A stretch of 64,000 nt of DNA from assembly GCA_022797115.1 (NCBI GenBank), contig JAAWKB010000001.1:1-64000 (forward strand), in the 5' to 3' direction. Shown in pieces: positions 10,446 to 18,900 of this stretch. Both the position numbers and the translations under genes were made by a program. The notes beneath the pieces were generated by a model. That model did not search any database, had not been told where the DNA came from, and was given only the letters and a program-made list of their open reading frames with translations. The stretch comes from Oscillospiraceae bacterium. Its GTDB lineage: Bacteria; Bacillota; Clostridia; Oscillospirales; Oscillospiraceae. How positions within the stretch are numbered: position 1 is the first letter of the stretch; every line of letters begins with the position of its first letter.

Positions 10446-12243
10446 GGAATCCCTCCCTGGTCTGGCGGATGGGCAGGACGATGCGCACCGTGGTGCCGGG
10501 CCCGTCGTGGCTGGACAGGCCAATCGTGCCGTGATGGCGCAGCACGATTTCACGGGCAATAGAGAGGCCCAGTCCCGTGCCGCCGCTCTCCCGGCTGCGG
10601 GCCTTGTCTACCCGGTAGAAGCGGTCAAAGATCCGTTCCCGGTCCTGGGCGGGGATGCCGATGCCGGTGTCAGAGACCTCAATCCACACATTTTTACCGG
10701 AGACGCCGGCGTCCACAGTGATGGTGCCGCCGTCGGGGGTGTACTTGATGGAGTTGCCCACCACGTTCATCATCACCTGCTCCAGGCGGCTGCGGTCGCC
10801 CATCATGAGGGGCAAAGGCGGCGAGAATTTCCGCACCAGGGTGTGGCCCCGGCGCTGGGCCTCCAGCTCCACGGCCCGGCAGACGGACTCGATGGCCTCC
10901 AGCAGGGAGAAACGGACCATCTTGATCTCCGCCCGGCCTGAATCCAGGCGGCTGAGGGTCAGCAGGTCCTGGACGATGCGGGTCATGCGGTCGGTCTCGC
11001 TGATGATGATGTCCAGAAAGCTGTTGGTCGTGTCCCGGGGGATGTCCTCGCTGTCCCGGAGGGTCTCGGCGTAGCTGCGCACGTTGGTCAGGGGGGTGCG
11101 CAGCTCATGGGAGACGTTGGCGACGAACTCCTTGCGCATCTCCTCGTTTTTCCGCTGGGCAGTGACCTCGTGGAGTACGGCCATCGCGCCGCCGTCCTCC
11201 CCGTCAGAGACGGGGGCCAGGTACAGCTCCAGGATGCGCCCGCCCACCGTCAGCTCCCCGGAGACGGAATTGGGCCGCTGGAGGCTCATGACCTTCCGGA
11301 AGGGGAACTGCTGGCCGAAGAGGGCGTCGTAGTCGTAGAAAGCCACCTCCCGGCCCAGCATCCGGCTGGCGGCGGGGTTGCTGGTGAGGACGGCGCCGTC
11401 GCGGCCAAAGGAGACCACGCCGTCGGACATGTGCAGGAAGAGGGTATCCAGCTTGTTGCGCTCGTTCTCCACCGCCTCCAGCGTCTCCTGGAGGACGGAG
11501 GCCATGTCGTTGAAGGTGGTGGTAAGGATGCCGATCTCGTCAGTGGAATCGACCTCGATGGTGGAGCCGAAGTCCCCGGCGGCCACCCGCTCCGCCCCCT
11601 CCGTCAGGCGCTCGATGGGGATAATCATGGTCTTGCTGAGCAGGAAACTGAGCAGCACGGAGATCAGCAGGCCCACCAGCAGCGCCTGGACGATGATGAG
11701 AAAGAGCTGGCTGTTGAGGGCGCTGACGGTGTCGCGGTTGTCGTAAATATAAATGATGAAGGCGTTGTTCCCGCCGGTGATGGGGATGGCGATATCCATG
11801 TAGCTGGCGGTGATGTCGCTCTGGTCGCCCACCACGTCCGTACCGGAGGCGACGCTGCCCTGGGCGGCCAGCAGGTTGGGGGTGGCCTGGAGGCGGTTGA
11901 AGCCCTCCTGGCCGTCGGAACCGGCCAAAAATGCGCCGGTGTGCCCGTCCAGGATGTAGTAGTTGCGGGTGTTGGAGTTCAGGCCCAGATCCCGGGCCTT
12001 GACCTCGATCATCTCCTGGAGCTTTTTTGCGCCGTCCTCCTGGGCGGCCTCCCGGCGCAGGGAGTTGACGAAGGTGGCGTTGGCGGGATTGGAGTCGCCA
12101 AATACGCTCTCCATCTGCTGGTAAAACTCGTCAATGTAAAAGCCGGTGATGCTGGTCATCATGAACGCGCCCACTACGGTCATCAGGGACGTAATGAGCA
12201 GCAGCATGATGAGCACCAGCTTCATATGCAGGCTGCGGAACAC
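10435..12243 (-). CDS. walK: WalK-type sensor histidine kinase
   Basis: About 602 residues: first membrane helix (about 8-30), extracytoplasmic sensor region (to about 165), second helix, HAMP (about 190-245), PAS (about 260-355), HisKA with phospho-acceptor motif ANVSHELRTPLTN (about 375), and HATPase_c with N, G1 (EVSDTGIGIP) and G2 (GGTGLGLSI) boxes. The full TM-HAMP-PAS-HisKA layout is that of WalK, which controls cell-wall metabolism. The GTG at 12241-12243 lies five bases after GGGGGAGG and is my preferred start. Upstream ATGs fall within a palindromic repeat with no ribosome site. Confidence 0.93.
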   Translation of the reverse strand: MFRSLHMKLVLIMLLLITSLMTVVGAFMMTSITGFYIDEFYQQMESVFGDSNPANATFVNSLRREAAQEDGAKKLQEMIEVKARDLGLNSNTRNYYILDGHTGAFLAGSDGQEGFNRLQATPNLLAAQGSVASGTDVVGDQSDITASYMDIAIPITGGNNAFIIYIYDNRDTVSALNSQLFLIIVQALLVGLLISVLLSFLLSKTMIIPIERLTEGAERVAAGDFGSTIEVDSTDEIGILTTTFNDMASVLQETLEAVENERNKLDTLFLHMSDGVVSFGRDGAVLTSNPAASRMLGREVAFYDYDALFGQQFPFRKVMSLQRPNSVSGELTVGGRILELYLAPVSDGEDGGAMAVLHEVTAQRKNEEMRKEFVANVSHELRTPLTNVRSYAETLRDSEDIPRDTTNSFLDIIISETDRMTRIVQDLLTLSRLDSGRAEIKMVRFSLLEAIESVCRAVELEAQRRGHTLVRKFSPPLPLMMGDRSRLEQVMMNVVGNSIKYTPDGGTITVDAGVSGKNVWIEVSDTGIGIPAQDRERIFDRFYRVDKARSRESGGTGLGLSIAREIVLRHHGTIGLSSHDGPGTTVRIVLPIRQTREGFHAE

Positions 12244-12277
12244 CGGGACCTCCCCCCTCTCTCTGCCGGCGGTAGAC

Positions 12278-12319
12278 ATTCTTTTCTTTGTGGACAAAGA
12301 AAAGAATCAAAAGAAAGAC
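12278..12319 (+). repeat. Palindromic intergenic repeat, copy A
   Basis: A perfect 14-bp inverted repeat (ATTCTTTTCTTTGT, GG, ACAAAGAAAAGAAT) with a CAAAAGAAAGAC tail. It is the reverse orientation of the unit at 12372-12407 and lies between walR and walK. Confidence 0.7.
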
Positions 12320-12371
12320 TTTAAACGGGCTTTGTAATATAAGTCCATGTTATTAGGGCGTACTGTATCAA

Positions 12372-12407
12372 GTTCTTTTTGATTCTTTTTCTTTCAAGAA
12401 AAAGAAT
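12372..12407 (+). repeat. Palindromic intergenic repeat, copy B
   Basis: The unit GTTCTTTTTG precedes a 12-bp inverted repeat ATTCTTTTTCTT-TC-AAGAAAAAGAAT. It is inverted relative to copy A, with about 50 bases between them. The family recurs at 43097 and 44396. Confidence 0.75.
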
Positions 12408-12417
12408 GACTGCCCGC

Positions 12418-13125
12418 CTACGCCTGCCCCGCGAAGTAGTACCCCACGCCGCGGCGGGTCAGGATCAGCGCCGGGCTGGCGGGGTCGTCCTCGATTTTTT
12501 CCCGCAGGCGGCGGACGGTCACATCCACCGTGCGCACGTCGTCCCCGACATATTCATAGTTCCAGACCTGCTCCATCAGGTCGATCCGGGAGTAGACCTT
12601 CCCCGGGTGGCTGGCCAGGAAGGTGAGCAGCTCATATTCCCGCTGGGTCAGGTCAATGGGCTTGTCGTGCTTGCAGACCTGGTAGTTCTCCGGGTTGATG
12701 GTCAGCCCGCCCCCCGCGCTCATGGCCGCCGCGTCCGGCCCGGCCTGCTGCATGGCTGTGCGGCGGATGTTCGCCTTTACCCGCGCCATCAGCTCCCGCA
12801 TGGAGAAGGGCTTGGTGATGTAGTCGTCCGCGCCCAGCTCCAGGCCCAGGACCTTGTCAGTCTCCTCCTCCCGGGCGGTGAGGATGATGACCGGCACGCT
12901 GCTGCCGTTCTCCCGCAGGATGCGGCACACATCAAAGCCGTTCATCTTTGGCAGCATCACGTCCAGGAGGATGATATCCGGGTTTTTCTCCTGGGCCAGG
13001 GCAAGGCCGGTCTCCCCGTCATAGGCGGTCAGGACGGCGTAGCCCTCCTTTTCCAGGTTGAAGCGGAGGATATCCACGATCCCTTTTTCGTCCTCTACAA
13101 TGAGGACGGTCTTTTTTTCTTCCAT
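12418..13125 (-). CDS. walR: WalR-type response regulator (OmpR family)
   Basis: 235 residues. The receiver domain (1-120) has acidic pocket EDE, phospho-acceptor Asp in LLDVMLPKMNG, Thr in LTAREEE and Lys in ITKPFS. The winged-helix DNA-binding domain (about 135-232) contains LTQREYELLTFLASHPGKV and VRTVDVTVRRLREKIEDD, the OmpR signature. It is paired with walK 175 bases downstream. The gap contains an inverted pair of palindromic repeats, unusual inside this operon. Confidence 0.95.
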   Translation of the reverse strand: MEEKKTVLIVEDEKGIVDILRFNLEKEGYAVLTAYDGETGLALAQEKNPDIILLDVMLPKMNGFDVCRILRENGSSVPVIILTAREEETDKVLGLELGADDYITKPFSMRELMARVKANIRRTAMQQAGPDAAAMSAGGGLTINPENYQVCKHDKPIDLTQREYELLTFLASHPGKVYSRIDLMEQVWNYEYVGDDVRTVDVTVRRLREKIEDDPASPALILTRRGVGYYFAGQA

Positions 13126-13154
13126 GTCGTCCTTCCCTTCCCTTCGTTGCGGCC

Positions 13155-13691
13155 CTACAGATCCAGCAGCAGCTTGGCCTTCAGTACGGCGGCAATGGTC
13201 TTGGCGTCCTTGATCTCGCCGGAGAGCACCTGCTCCACCAGCTGGCTGAAGGGGATGCGCTCCAGGTTCAAAAACTCGTCCGCGTCCAGATGGGTTTCCC
13301 CAAAGGACAGATCCCGGGCCAGATACATGCGGATGATCTCGCCGCAGTAGCCCGGGGAGGGATAGAGCTCCCCCAGGGAACGGAATTCGCCTGGCGCCGC
13401 GCCGGTCTCCTCCTTCAGCTCCCGGATGGCGGCGGCGTCCGGGTCCTCGCCGTACTCCAGTTTCCCGGCGGGCAGCTCCCGCACCACCCGCTCATAGGGG
13501 TAGCGGAACTGGCTGACCAGCAGGGCCTGGTTTTCCTCGTCCAGGGCCAGGATGCATACGCCGCCCGGATGGTCCACCACCTCCCGCACGGACTGCGTCC
13601 CGTCGGGCAGCTCGACAAGGTCCCGGCGGATGTGCAGGATGCGCCCGTCAAAAATCTGTTCGGTGGATAGCCTTTTCTCTGTCAGTTCCAT
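13155..13691 (-). CDS. nudF: Nudix hydrolase, ADP-ribose pyrophosphatase type
   Basis: 178 residues with a perfect Nudix box: G-x5-E-x7-REL-x-EETG-A (AGKLEYGEDPDAAAIRELKE followed by ETGA). It is preceded by the usual ADPRase segment VVDHPGGVCILAL and followed by YPSPGYCGEIIRMYLA. Predicted to cleave ADP-ribose to AMP and ribose 5-phosphate. The start overlaps the upstream phosphodiesterase gene by 10 bases, and walR begins 29 bases after the stop. Confidence 0.93.
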   Translation of the reverse strand: MELTEKRLSTEQIFDGRILHIRRDLVELPDGTQSVREVVDHPGGVCILALDEENQALLVSQFRYPYERVVRELPAGKLEYGEDPDAAAIRELKEETGAAPGEFRSLGELYPSPGYCGEIIRMYLARDLSFGETHLDADEFLNLERIPFSQLVEQVLSGEIKDAKTIAAVLKAKLLLDL

Positions 13692-14746
13692 GTTGATTCT
13701 CCTTCTTCCTTGGGTTCCCCGGTATCCTGGGGGATGTCGTTCTCTGCCGCCGGGGCGAGATCCCCGGGGGTCAGTTCGTCAGTATAGACCGCCTTTACCC
13801 CCTCGTCCAACAGCCGGGCAGCCTCGGCGGCATCATTGACGGTGTGGGTGTAGACCGCCAGGCCCAGCTGGCCAGCAATGGGCGCGTACTCCGCGCGCCA
13901 CCAGTAGTCCCACATGGTAATGCCCAAAATGCCGTTTTCCACGCAAAAGGCGGCTTTCTCCTGGAAATCCTCCTCCGTGCGCGCAAAGCCGTCGGTGTAG
14001 AGGGTGTAGATATAGTAGCGGAAGTGGTGGACAGCATCCACCACGCGGAACATCAGCGGGTCATAGATCTGGATGGCCATCCGGTCAAAGAGGTAGCTCA
14101 GACCCAGCTCCCGGGCATCCTGCAGCATGGCCTCAAATTGCAGGGTAACAATCTCCGCCTCGGTGAATTTGGAGTCCGTGATGATGCAGATATCCGGGTA
14201 TTCCTCCATCAGCAGCAGCAAATCCTGGAAGGAGAGGGGGGTATATTTTTTCTGGATGGGTTTGGAGAGGAATTCCTCCAGGGTGGGGACGGCGGTCTCT
14301 CCGACCCCATCCTGCCAGCCGGTGCGCCAGTCGTGGCGCAGCACGACCTTCTGGTCGCGGGTCAGCCGCAGGTCCACCTCGAAGACCCGTACACCCTTGG
14401 CATACTGCTCCAGAAAGCCCTCCCGGCAGTTGAGGGTGGCCTCCCCACCGGCCGCGCCCATGCCGTGGGCGATCACCTGCGCACTGGAGAGAATTTCCGC
14501 CGCTGTCAGCTCGCCGGGCGGGGGGGATTTTTCGACGATGACGGTCGGGGTAGGCTCCAGCCAGGCGGGCATGACTTCCTCCTCCGCTGCCGGAGCGGCC
14601 GGGTCCTCCACGTCGGCCGCAAGGGCCGTCGGACCGGCCCCCTCCTGCCCGCCCAGCAGCAGCACGCCCGCAAGGCCGATAAATTCCAGCGCCGCCACGG
14701 CCAGCAGCAGATAGATCATAGCGGTATATTTCCCAAAGCGCGCCAT
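13682..14746 (-). CDS. Membrane-anchored glycerophosphodiester phosphodiesterase (GDPD)
   Basis: 354 residues: N-terminal membrane helix (about 8-28), a Glu/Ala/Pro linker, then a GDPD TIM barrel (about 85-335). Catalytic features are AHGMGA (variant of the usual AHRG), FEVDLRLTRDQKVVLRHDW (metal Glu/Asp and general His) and a C-terminal HTVNDAAEAARLLDEGVKAVYTDE. It hydrolyses glycerophosphodiesters outside the membrane. The ATG at 14744-14746 follows GAGG by six bases; a good extended -10 promoter lies upstream. It overlaps nudF. Confidence 0.9.
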   Translation of the reverse strand: MARFGKYTAMIYLLLAVAALEFIGLAGVLLLGGQEGAGPTALAADVEDPAAPAAEEEVMPAWLEPTPTVIVEKSPPPGELTAAEILSSAQVIAHGMGAAGGEATLNCREGFLEQYAKGVRVFEVDLRLTRDQKVVLRHDWRTGWQDGVGETAVPTLEEFLSKPIQKKYTPLSFQDLLLLMEEYPDICIITDSKFTEAEIVTLQFEAMLQDARELGLSYLFDRMAIQIYDPLMFRVVDAVHHFRYYIYTLYTDGFARTEEDFQEKAAFCVENGILGITMWDYWWRAEYAPIAGQLGLAVYTHTVNDAAEAARLLDEGVKAVYTDELTPGDLAPAAENDIPQDTGEPKEEGESTWN

Positions 14747-14781
14747 AGAGCACCTCATCTGTTTATTTGTGTACGTTGCTT

Positions 14782-14790
14782 AGTATACCA
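14782..14790 (-). promoter_or_regulatory. Extended -10 promoter of the GDPD-nudF(-wal) run
   Basis: The minus strand reads TGGTATACT (extended -10), with TATACT at 14782-14787, 35 bases before the GDPD start. No good -35 is present at 17 bases. Confidence 0.55.
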
Positions 14791-14855
14791 TGGTAATGCG
14801 GAAAATTCCACAAGAATTTCTCCATATTGTCCGGCAAATGACGGGCAAAGTACGA

Positions 14856-14884
14856 TTGACAAAGAAACCGCCCCCCTCTATAAT
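14856..14884 (+). promoter_or_regulatory. Perfect-consensus sigma-A promoter
   Basis: TTGACA (14856-14861), exactly 17 bases, TATAAT (14879-14884): full consensus on the plus strand, 61 bases before the GTG of the 85-aa gene. Confidence 0.9.
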
Positions 14885-14945
14885 AGGTATAGAGAAAAAG
14901 GCGCGGCCTCCGCTGGGACCGGCGGAGGAGCGGGGAGGTGTAAGC

Positions 14946-15203
14946 GTGTATCGGATCGTTCGGATCACAGACAAGGAGGGTGTCGCCAAGGCCGGCGCGG
15001 AGGGCATGGGCTGTATCGGTGAGCCCAAGATGGAGGATGGCTGTGTGCTCATCCACTGCCGCTACGACCGGCGGGGCGACCCCTGTGACCGGTATATCCG
15101 CACCAGCCTGGTCCAGACCTGGAAGAAGGACAAGGAGACAGGCCGGGTGGTGGTGGAGACAAAAAACAGTATCTACTATATGGACCCGGTAAAGAATACA
15201 TAA
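14946..15203 (+). CDS. Small conserved-type protein of unknown function (85 aa)
   Basis: Unrecognised 85-residue protein from the GTG at 14946-14948 (MYRIVRITDKEGVAKAGAEG). The GTG follows GGGGAGGTG by five bases; the in-frame codons upstream lie in the promoter and are rejected. The sequence alternates short predicted strands (CVLIHCRYDR, RVVVETKNSIYYMD), suggesting a small beta-rich fold. No membrane segment. It is a single-gene unit with a consensus promoter and a strong terminator, which implies high expression. Confidence 0.78.
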   Translation: MYRIVRITDKEGVAKAGAEGMGCIGEPKMEDGCVLIHCRYDRRGDPCDRYIRTSLVQTWKKDKETGRVVVETKNSIYYMDPVKNT

Positions 15204-15233
15204 TGGCGCAGCCCGCCAGGGTGCGCGCAGCAG

Positions 15234-15279
15234 AAAAACAGGGCCCGCCTGACACAACCGTCGGGCGGGCCCTGTTTTT
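15234..15279. terminator. Strong bidirectional terminator
   Basis: A perfect 16-bp stem (AAAAACAGGGCCCGCC / GGCGGGCCCTGTTTTT) has T-runs on both strands. It ends both the 85-aa gene (plus) and the minus-strand transcription unit from 15494. Confidence 0.93.
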
Positions 15280-15493
15280 CTAAATCTACTAATATAGGTC
15301 AATAAGAGGGGGATGGCAGGCGGAACGGGCCGCAAAGGGACTCCCTGCTGCCATCTGGTCGGGCTTCTGTTCCCATTTCCACCTCCCATCTCTCCTGAAA
15401 ACGACCGCTCTGATTCCATGCACTGTGCGCTGCGCCGTCCGAAAGCACCGCGTACATGCTTCTGCCGTCAAGCACCGGCAGCTACATAAGGGC
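15234..15493 (-). ncRNA. Candidate non-coding RNA (or tiny-peptide mRNA), minus strand
   Basis: A near-consensus promoter at 15494-15522 and the terminator at 15234-15279 bound a transcript of about 250 bases with no sizeable gene. The RNA can form stems such as CTGCCG/CGGCAG near its 5' end and GATGGCAG/CTGCCATC near the middle. It also contains a possible 25-codon frame (MGTEARPDGSRESLCGPFRL and five more residues) after GGAGGTGGAA. I could not match it to a known RNA class. Confidence 0.5.
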
Positions 15494-15522
15494 ACTATAG
15501 CATGTGGTTTCTTTTGCGTCAA
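15494..15522 (-). promoter_or_regulatory. Near-consensus promoter of the minus-strand orphan transcript
   Basis: Minus strand TTGACG (15517-15522), 17-base spacer, TATAGT (15494-15499). Confidence 0.82.
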
Positions 15523-15664
15523 GAACTCGCGAGAAATGTAGAACTTTGTTTCAAAAAAAGATTTCTTTTTGCCGCTTTTATTAATAATGATGAAACTTAC
15601 TGGATTACATTTACTGGAATTGGGGTTTTTATACAAAAAATATAGAGAAATTTGCAGAATTCCC

Positions 15665-15692
15665 TTGACGGGACGAAAAAAGCTGGTATACT
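15665..15692 (+). promoter_or_regulatory. Promoter of the double serine-hydrolase gene
   Basis: TTGACG (15665-15670), 16-base spacer, TATACT (15687-15692), about 215 bases before the start codon. Confidence 0.75.
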
Positions 15693-15699
15693 AAAGGTA

Positions 15700-15850
15700 C
15701 AAGCAATCTAAGGCGATCAAACCGCTCGATCTCCGTGCATGGATGTCCGAGTCCAGTGCCAACCTTTCTGTGGCAGGCGTTACCCTGCCCAGAAGGCGGC
15801 CTGTGGCGCGGGCATTTTTTGTATCCGGCGGGATACATTAAATAAAAACG
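15700..15850 (+). promoter_or_regulatory. Structured 5' leader with terminator-like hairpin (riboswitch or attenuator candidate)
   Basis: The leader can form GGCAGG/CCCTGCC-type stems. A GCCC...GGGC hairpin then precedes ATTTTTT at about 15790-15826, and a perfect GTATCC/GGATAC hairpin follows. This could be a riboswitch, an attenuator, or a separate small RNA. No known class recognised. Confidence 0.45.
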
Positions 15851-15906
15851 CACATGTGGCGCCCGTCCGCCAGAAGCTCAGTTAATGTGTGAAATAGGAG
15901 ACAAAC

Positions 15907-18900
15907 ATGAAAAAAGCAATGCAGAGAATGCTCAGCCTGGTACTGGCCGCAGTACTCAGCCTGTCACTGGCCTGTCCCGCCTTTGCTGCCGGGGGTGCGC
16001 AGCCCGTCGCCCTGCCGGACCAGGATTGGCAGGGGGCCGTCACCTTCCCCGATTGGAAGGGCTATGTTGACGACACGCTGGCAATGAACAGCCTGTACAG
16101 CTTCACCTGCTTCCGTGACCAGGGCGAGCTGTACGTCACCCCCGCCGAGGGCGTGACCAGTTTCCGCCTCTTTGTCAACAATGCCGAGGTTGACACCTCC
16201 GGCATGGGGGCGGGGCGCACCTGGAAGGTGGATATCTCCGGCCTGACTGTGGACGGTACCAACACCATCCAGGTCTCCGCCATCACCCCGTCCACCCTCA
16301 CCGTCGCCGTCAACATCCCCTATCCCACGCTCATCAGCGGGACCCCGGAGGATGTGGGCATGGACGCGGATACGCTGTCGCTGATTGGCGATCTGGTCAG
16401 GGCCGAGGTGAAGTACGGCTTCTCCGGCGCACAGCTGGCTGTGGTGAAGGACGGCAAGCTGGTGGTCAACGAGGCGTGGGGCGCTGTGAACGGCTACCGC
16501 AATGACAACAGCCGCATCCAGCCCGGTGACAGCGACTATGTCCCCGTCACCACCGATACCCTCTATGACCTGGCCTCCAACACGAAGATGTACTCCGTCA
16601 ACTACGCCCTTCAGTACATGCTCAGCCACGAGGGCTACGACATCGCCCTGGACGACCCCATCACCAAGTTCTTCCCGGAATTTGACGATCAGGGGAAGAC
16701 CATCTTCAAGGCCGGCACCGGCGCGGCAGAGCAGGCGCAGATCTGCGCCTGGAAGAGCCAGCTGACCATCCGGGACGTCCTGATGCACCAGGCCGGCTTT
16801 GACCCGGACCCCCAGTACCACAACGACCAGTTTGACCAGGCTGCCCAGACCCCCCAGGCCGGTGTGGACAACCCCCTCTTCTCCCAGGACCGCTCCGCCA
16901 CCCTGGGGAAGGTGCTGGCCTCCCCGCTGACCTATGAGCCGGGCACCCAGACCAAGTACTCCGACGTGGACTATATGCTTCTCTGCTTCATCATCGAGAA
17001 GGTGGCCGGCAAGGGGCTGGACCAGTTCCTCAAGGAGACCTTCTGGACCCCGATGGGCCTCAAGCACATCACCTACAACCCCCTGGAAAATGGCTTTGCC
17101 AAGGATGACTGCGCCGCAACAGAGCTCCAGGGCAACACCCGGGACGGCGCGATCCACTTCGCCAACGTCCGCACCGATGTGGTCCAGGGCGAGGTCCACG
17201 ATGAGAAGGCGTTCTACGCCATGGACGGCGTATCCGGCCACGCGGGCCTCTTCTCCAACGCGGAGGATCTGGCCAGGCTGGCCTCCCTGATGCTCACCGG
17301 CGGCTACGGCGGCCATCAGTACTTTAGCACCGATATCATCGATGAGTTCACAAAGCCCAAGAGCATCGAGGCGCCCACCTGGGGGCTGGGCTGGTGGCGG
17401 CAGGGCAACGCAGGCCGTAACAACTACTTCACCACCCATTCCTCCAGCGGCACCATCGGCCACCAGGGCTGGACCGGCACGCTGACCGTGATTGACCCGG
17501 AGCAGGATCTGGTTGTCGTACTGCTGACCAACAAGAAGAATTCCCCCGTCCTGGACAACACCGTCAGCGCCAATGACTTCTACTCCGACAACATGGTCCT
17601 GGGCGGCCTGGGCTGCGTGGTGGGCTATGTGTACGAGTCCCTCACCTCATCCCCGGAGGCCATGGACGCCAGCCTCATGCAGCTGGCGATGGACCGCATC
17701 AGTATGCTGCCCGAGCACAAGGGAGCTTATGACGAGGCCCCCCACATGAATGACGCGTTTGCCCTGGCAGACCTCTCGGTCACTCGGGCGGAAAAGCGTC
17801 TCAACCAGGCTGCCAAGGGCTATGCCCAGTCCGCCCTGGACGCCCTGGCCGAGGCTGCTGCGGCGTATGTGGACAAGGATGAGAACAAGGCCAACGCGGA
17901 GAAGTGGCTGGCAGAGCTCCAGGCGCGTCTGGATGCCGTCACCGCGGCCGGGGACGCCGCCCCCTCCGCCGGGCTGAAGGCAGTCTCCGTTTCCTCCATG
18001 CCCTGCGCGGACAAGGACGGCAAGTACACCGGCGGCGACCAGAACGCCGTCTATTTCCCCAGGGCCTATGGCACCGGCACATCCTACTGCTACCAGAACG
18101 GCGTGACCTGGTTTGACACCTACAAGGGCCAGGGCACCATCTACTTCGCCGTGCGCAGCGCCATCCCCTCCCTCCAGGTGTTCGTCAACGGTGTGGCTGT
18201 GGATGTCTCCGCCATGCTGGAGAAGACCGGCTTCTTCGCCGTAGATGTGTCCAAGGTGGCTGTGAATGGCCGCAACAGCGTGCAGGTGAGCGGGATGCCC
18301 GTGGGTACCCCCAGGGGTGAGGACGCGCCGCTGCTGATGGTCAGCGTCAATCCGGAGGTCATCAAGGGCAAGCCGGCGGACGTGGGCCTGGACAGCAAGG
18401 TCCTGAATCTGATCAGCGATATCATCCAGGGCGATGTGGACCGGGGCTTTACGTCCGCCCAGCTGGCGATTGTCAAGGACGGCCGGATGGTCTACTCCAA
18501 CGCATGGGGCGCGGCCAACTCCTACACCTCCGACGGGGAGCGCATCCTGCCCAGCGACAGCGGCTATGTCCCCGCCACCACCGATACCCTCTACGACCTG
18601 GCGTCCAACTCCAAGATGTACGCCGTGAACTACGCCCTCCAGTACCTGGTCAAGGAGGGGCAGCTGCACCTCGGCGACCCCATTACCAAATACTTCCCCA
18701 GCTTCGCTGAAAAGGGCAATATTGCCTTCAAGACAGGCACTGCTGAGGCTGACAAGGACAAAATAACTGCCTGGAAGCAGCAGCTGACCATCCAGGATAT
18801 CCTCCAGCACCAGGCCGGCTTTGATCCGGACCCCCAGTTCCACAACGACCAGTTCAACCAGGATACCCAGACCCCCGAGGCCGGGACGGCCAACCCCCTC

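Noticed and set aside
15289-15636. 115-codon minus-strand frame in the gap before the double hydrolase
   Set aside because: It begins upstream of the only good promoter (15494-15522) and has no ribosome site. The region fits an RNA or a tiny peptide better.
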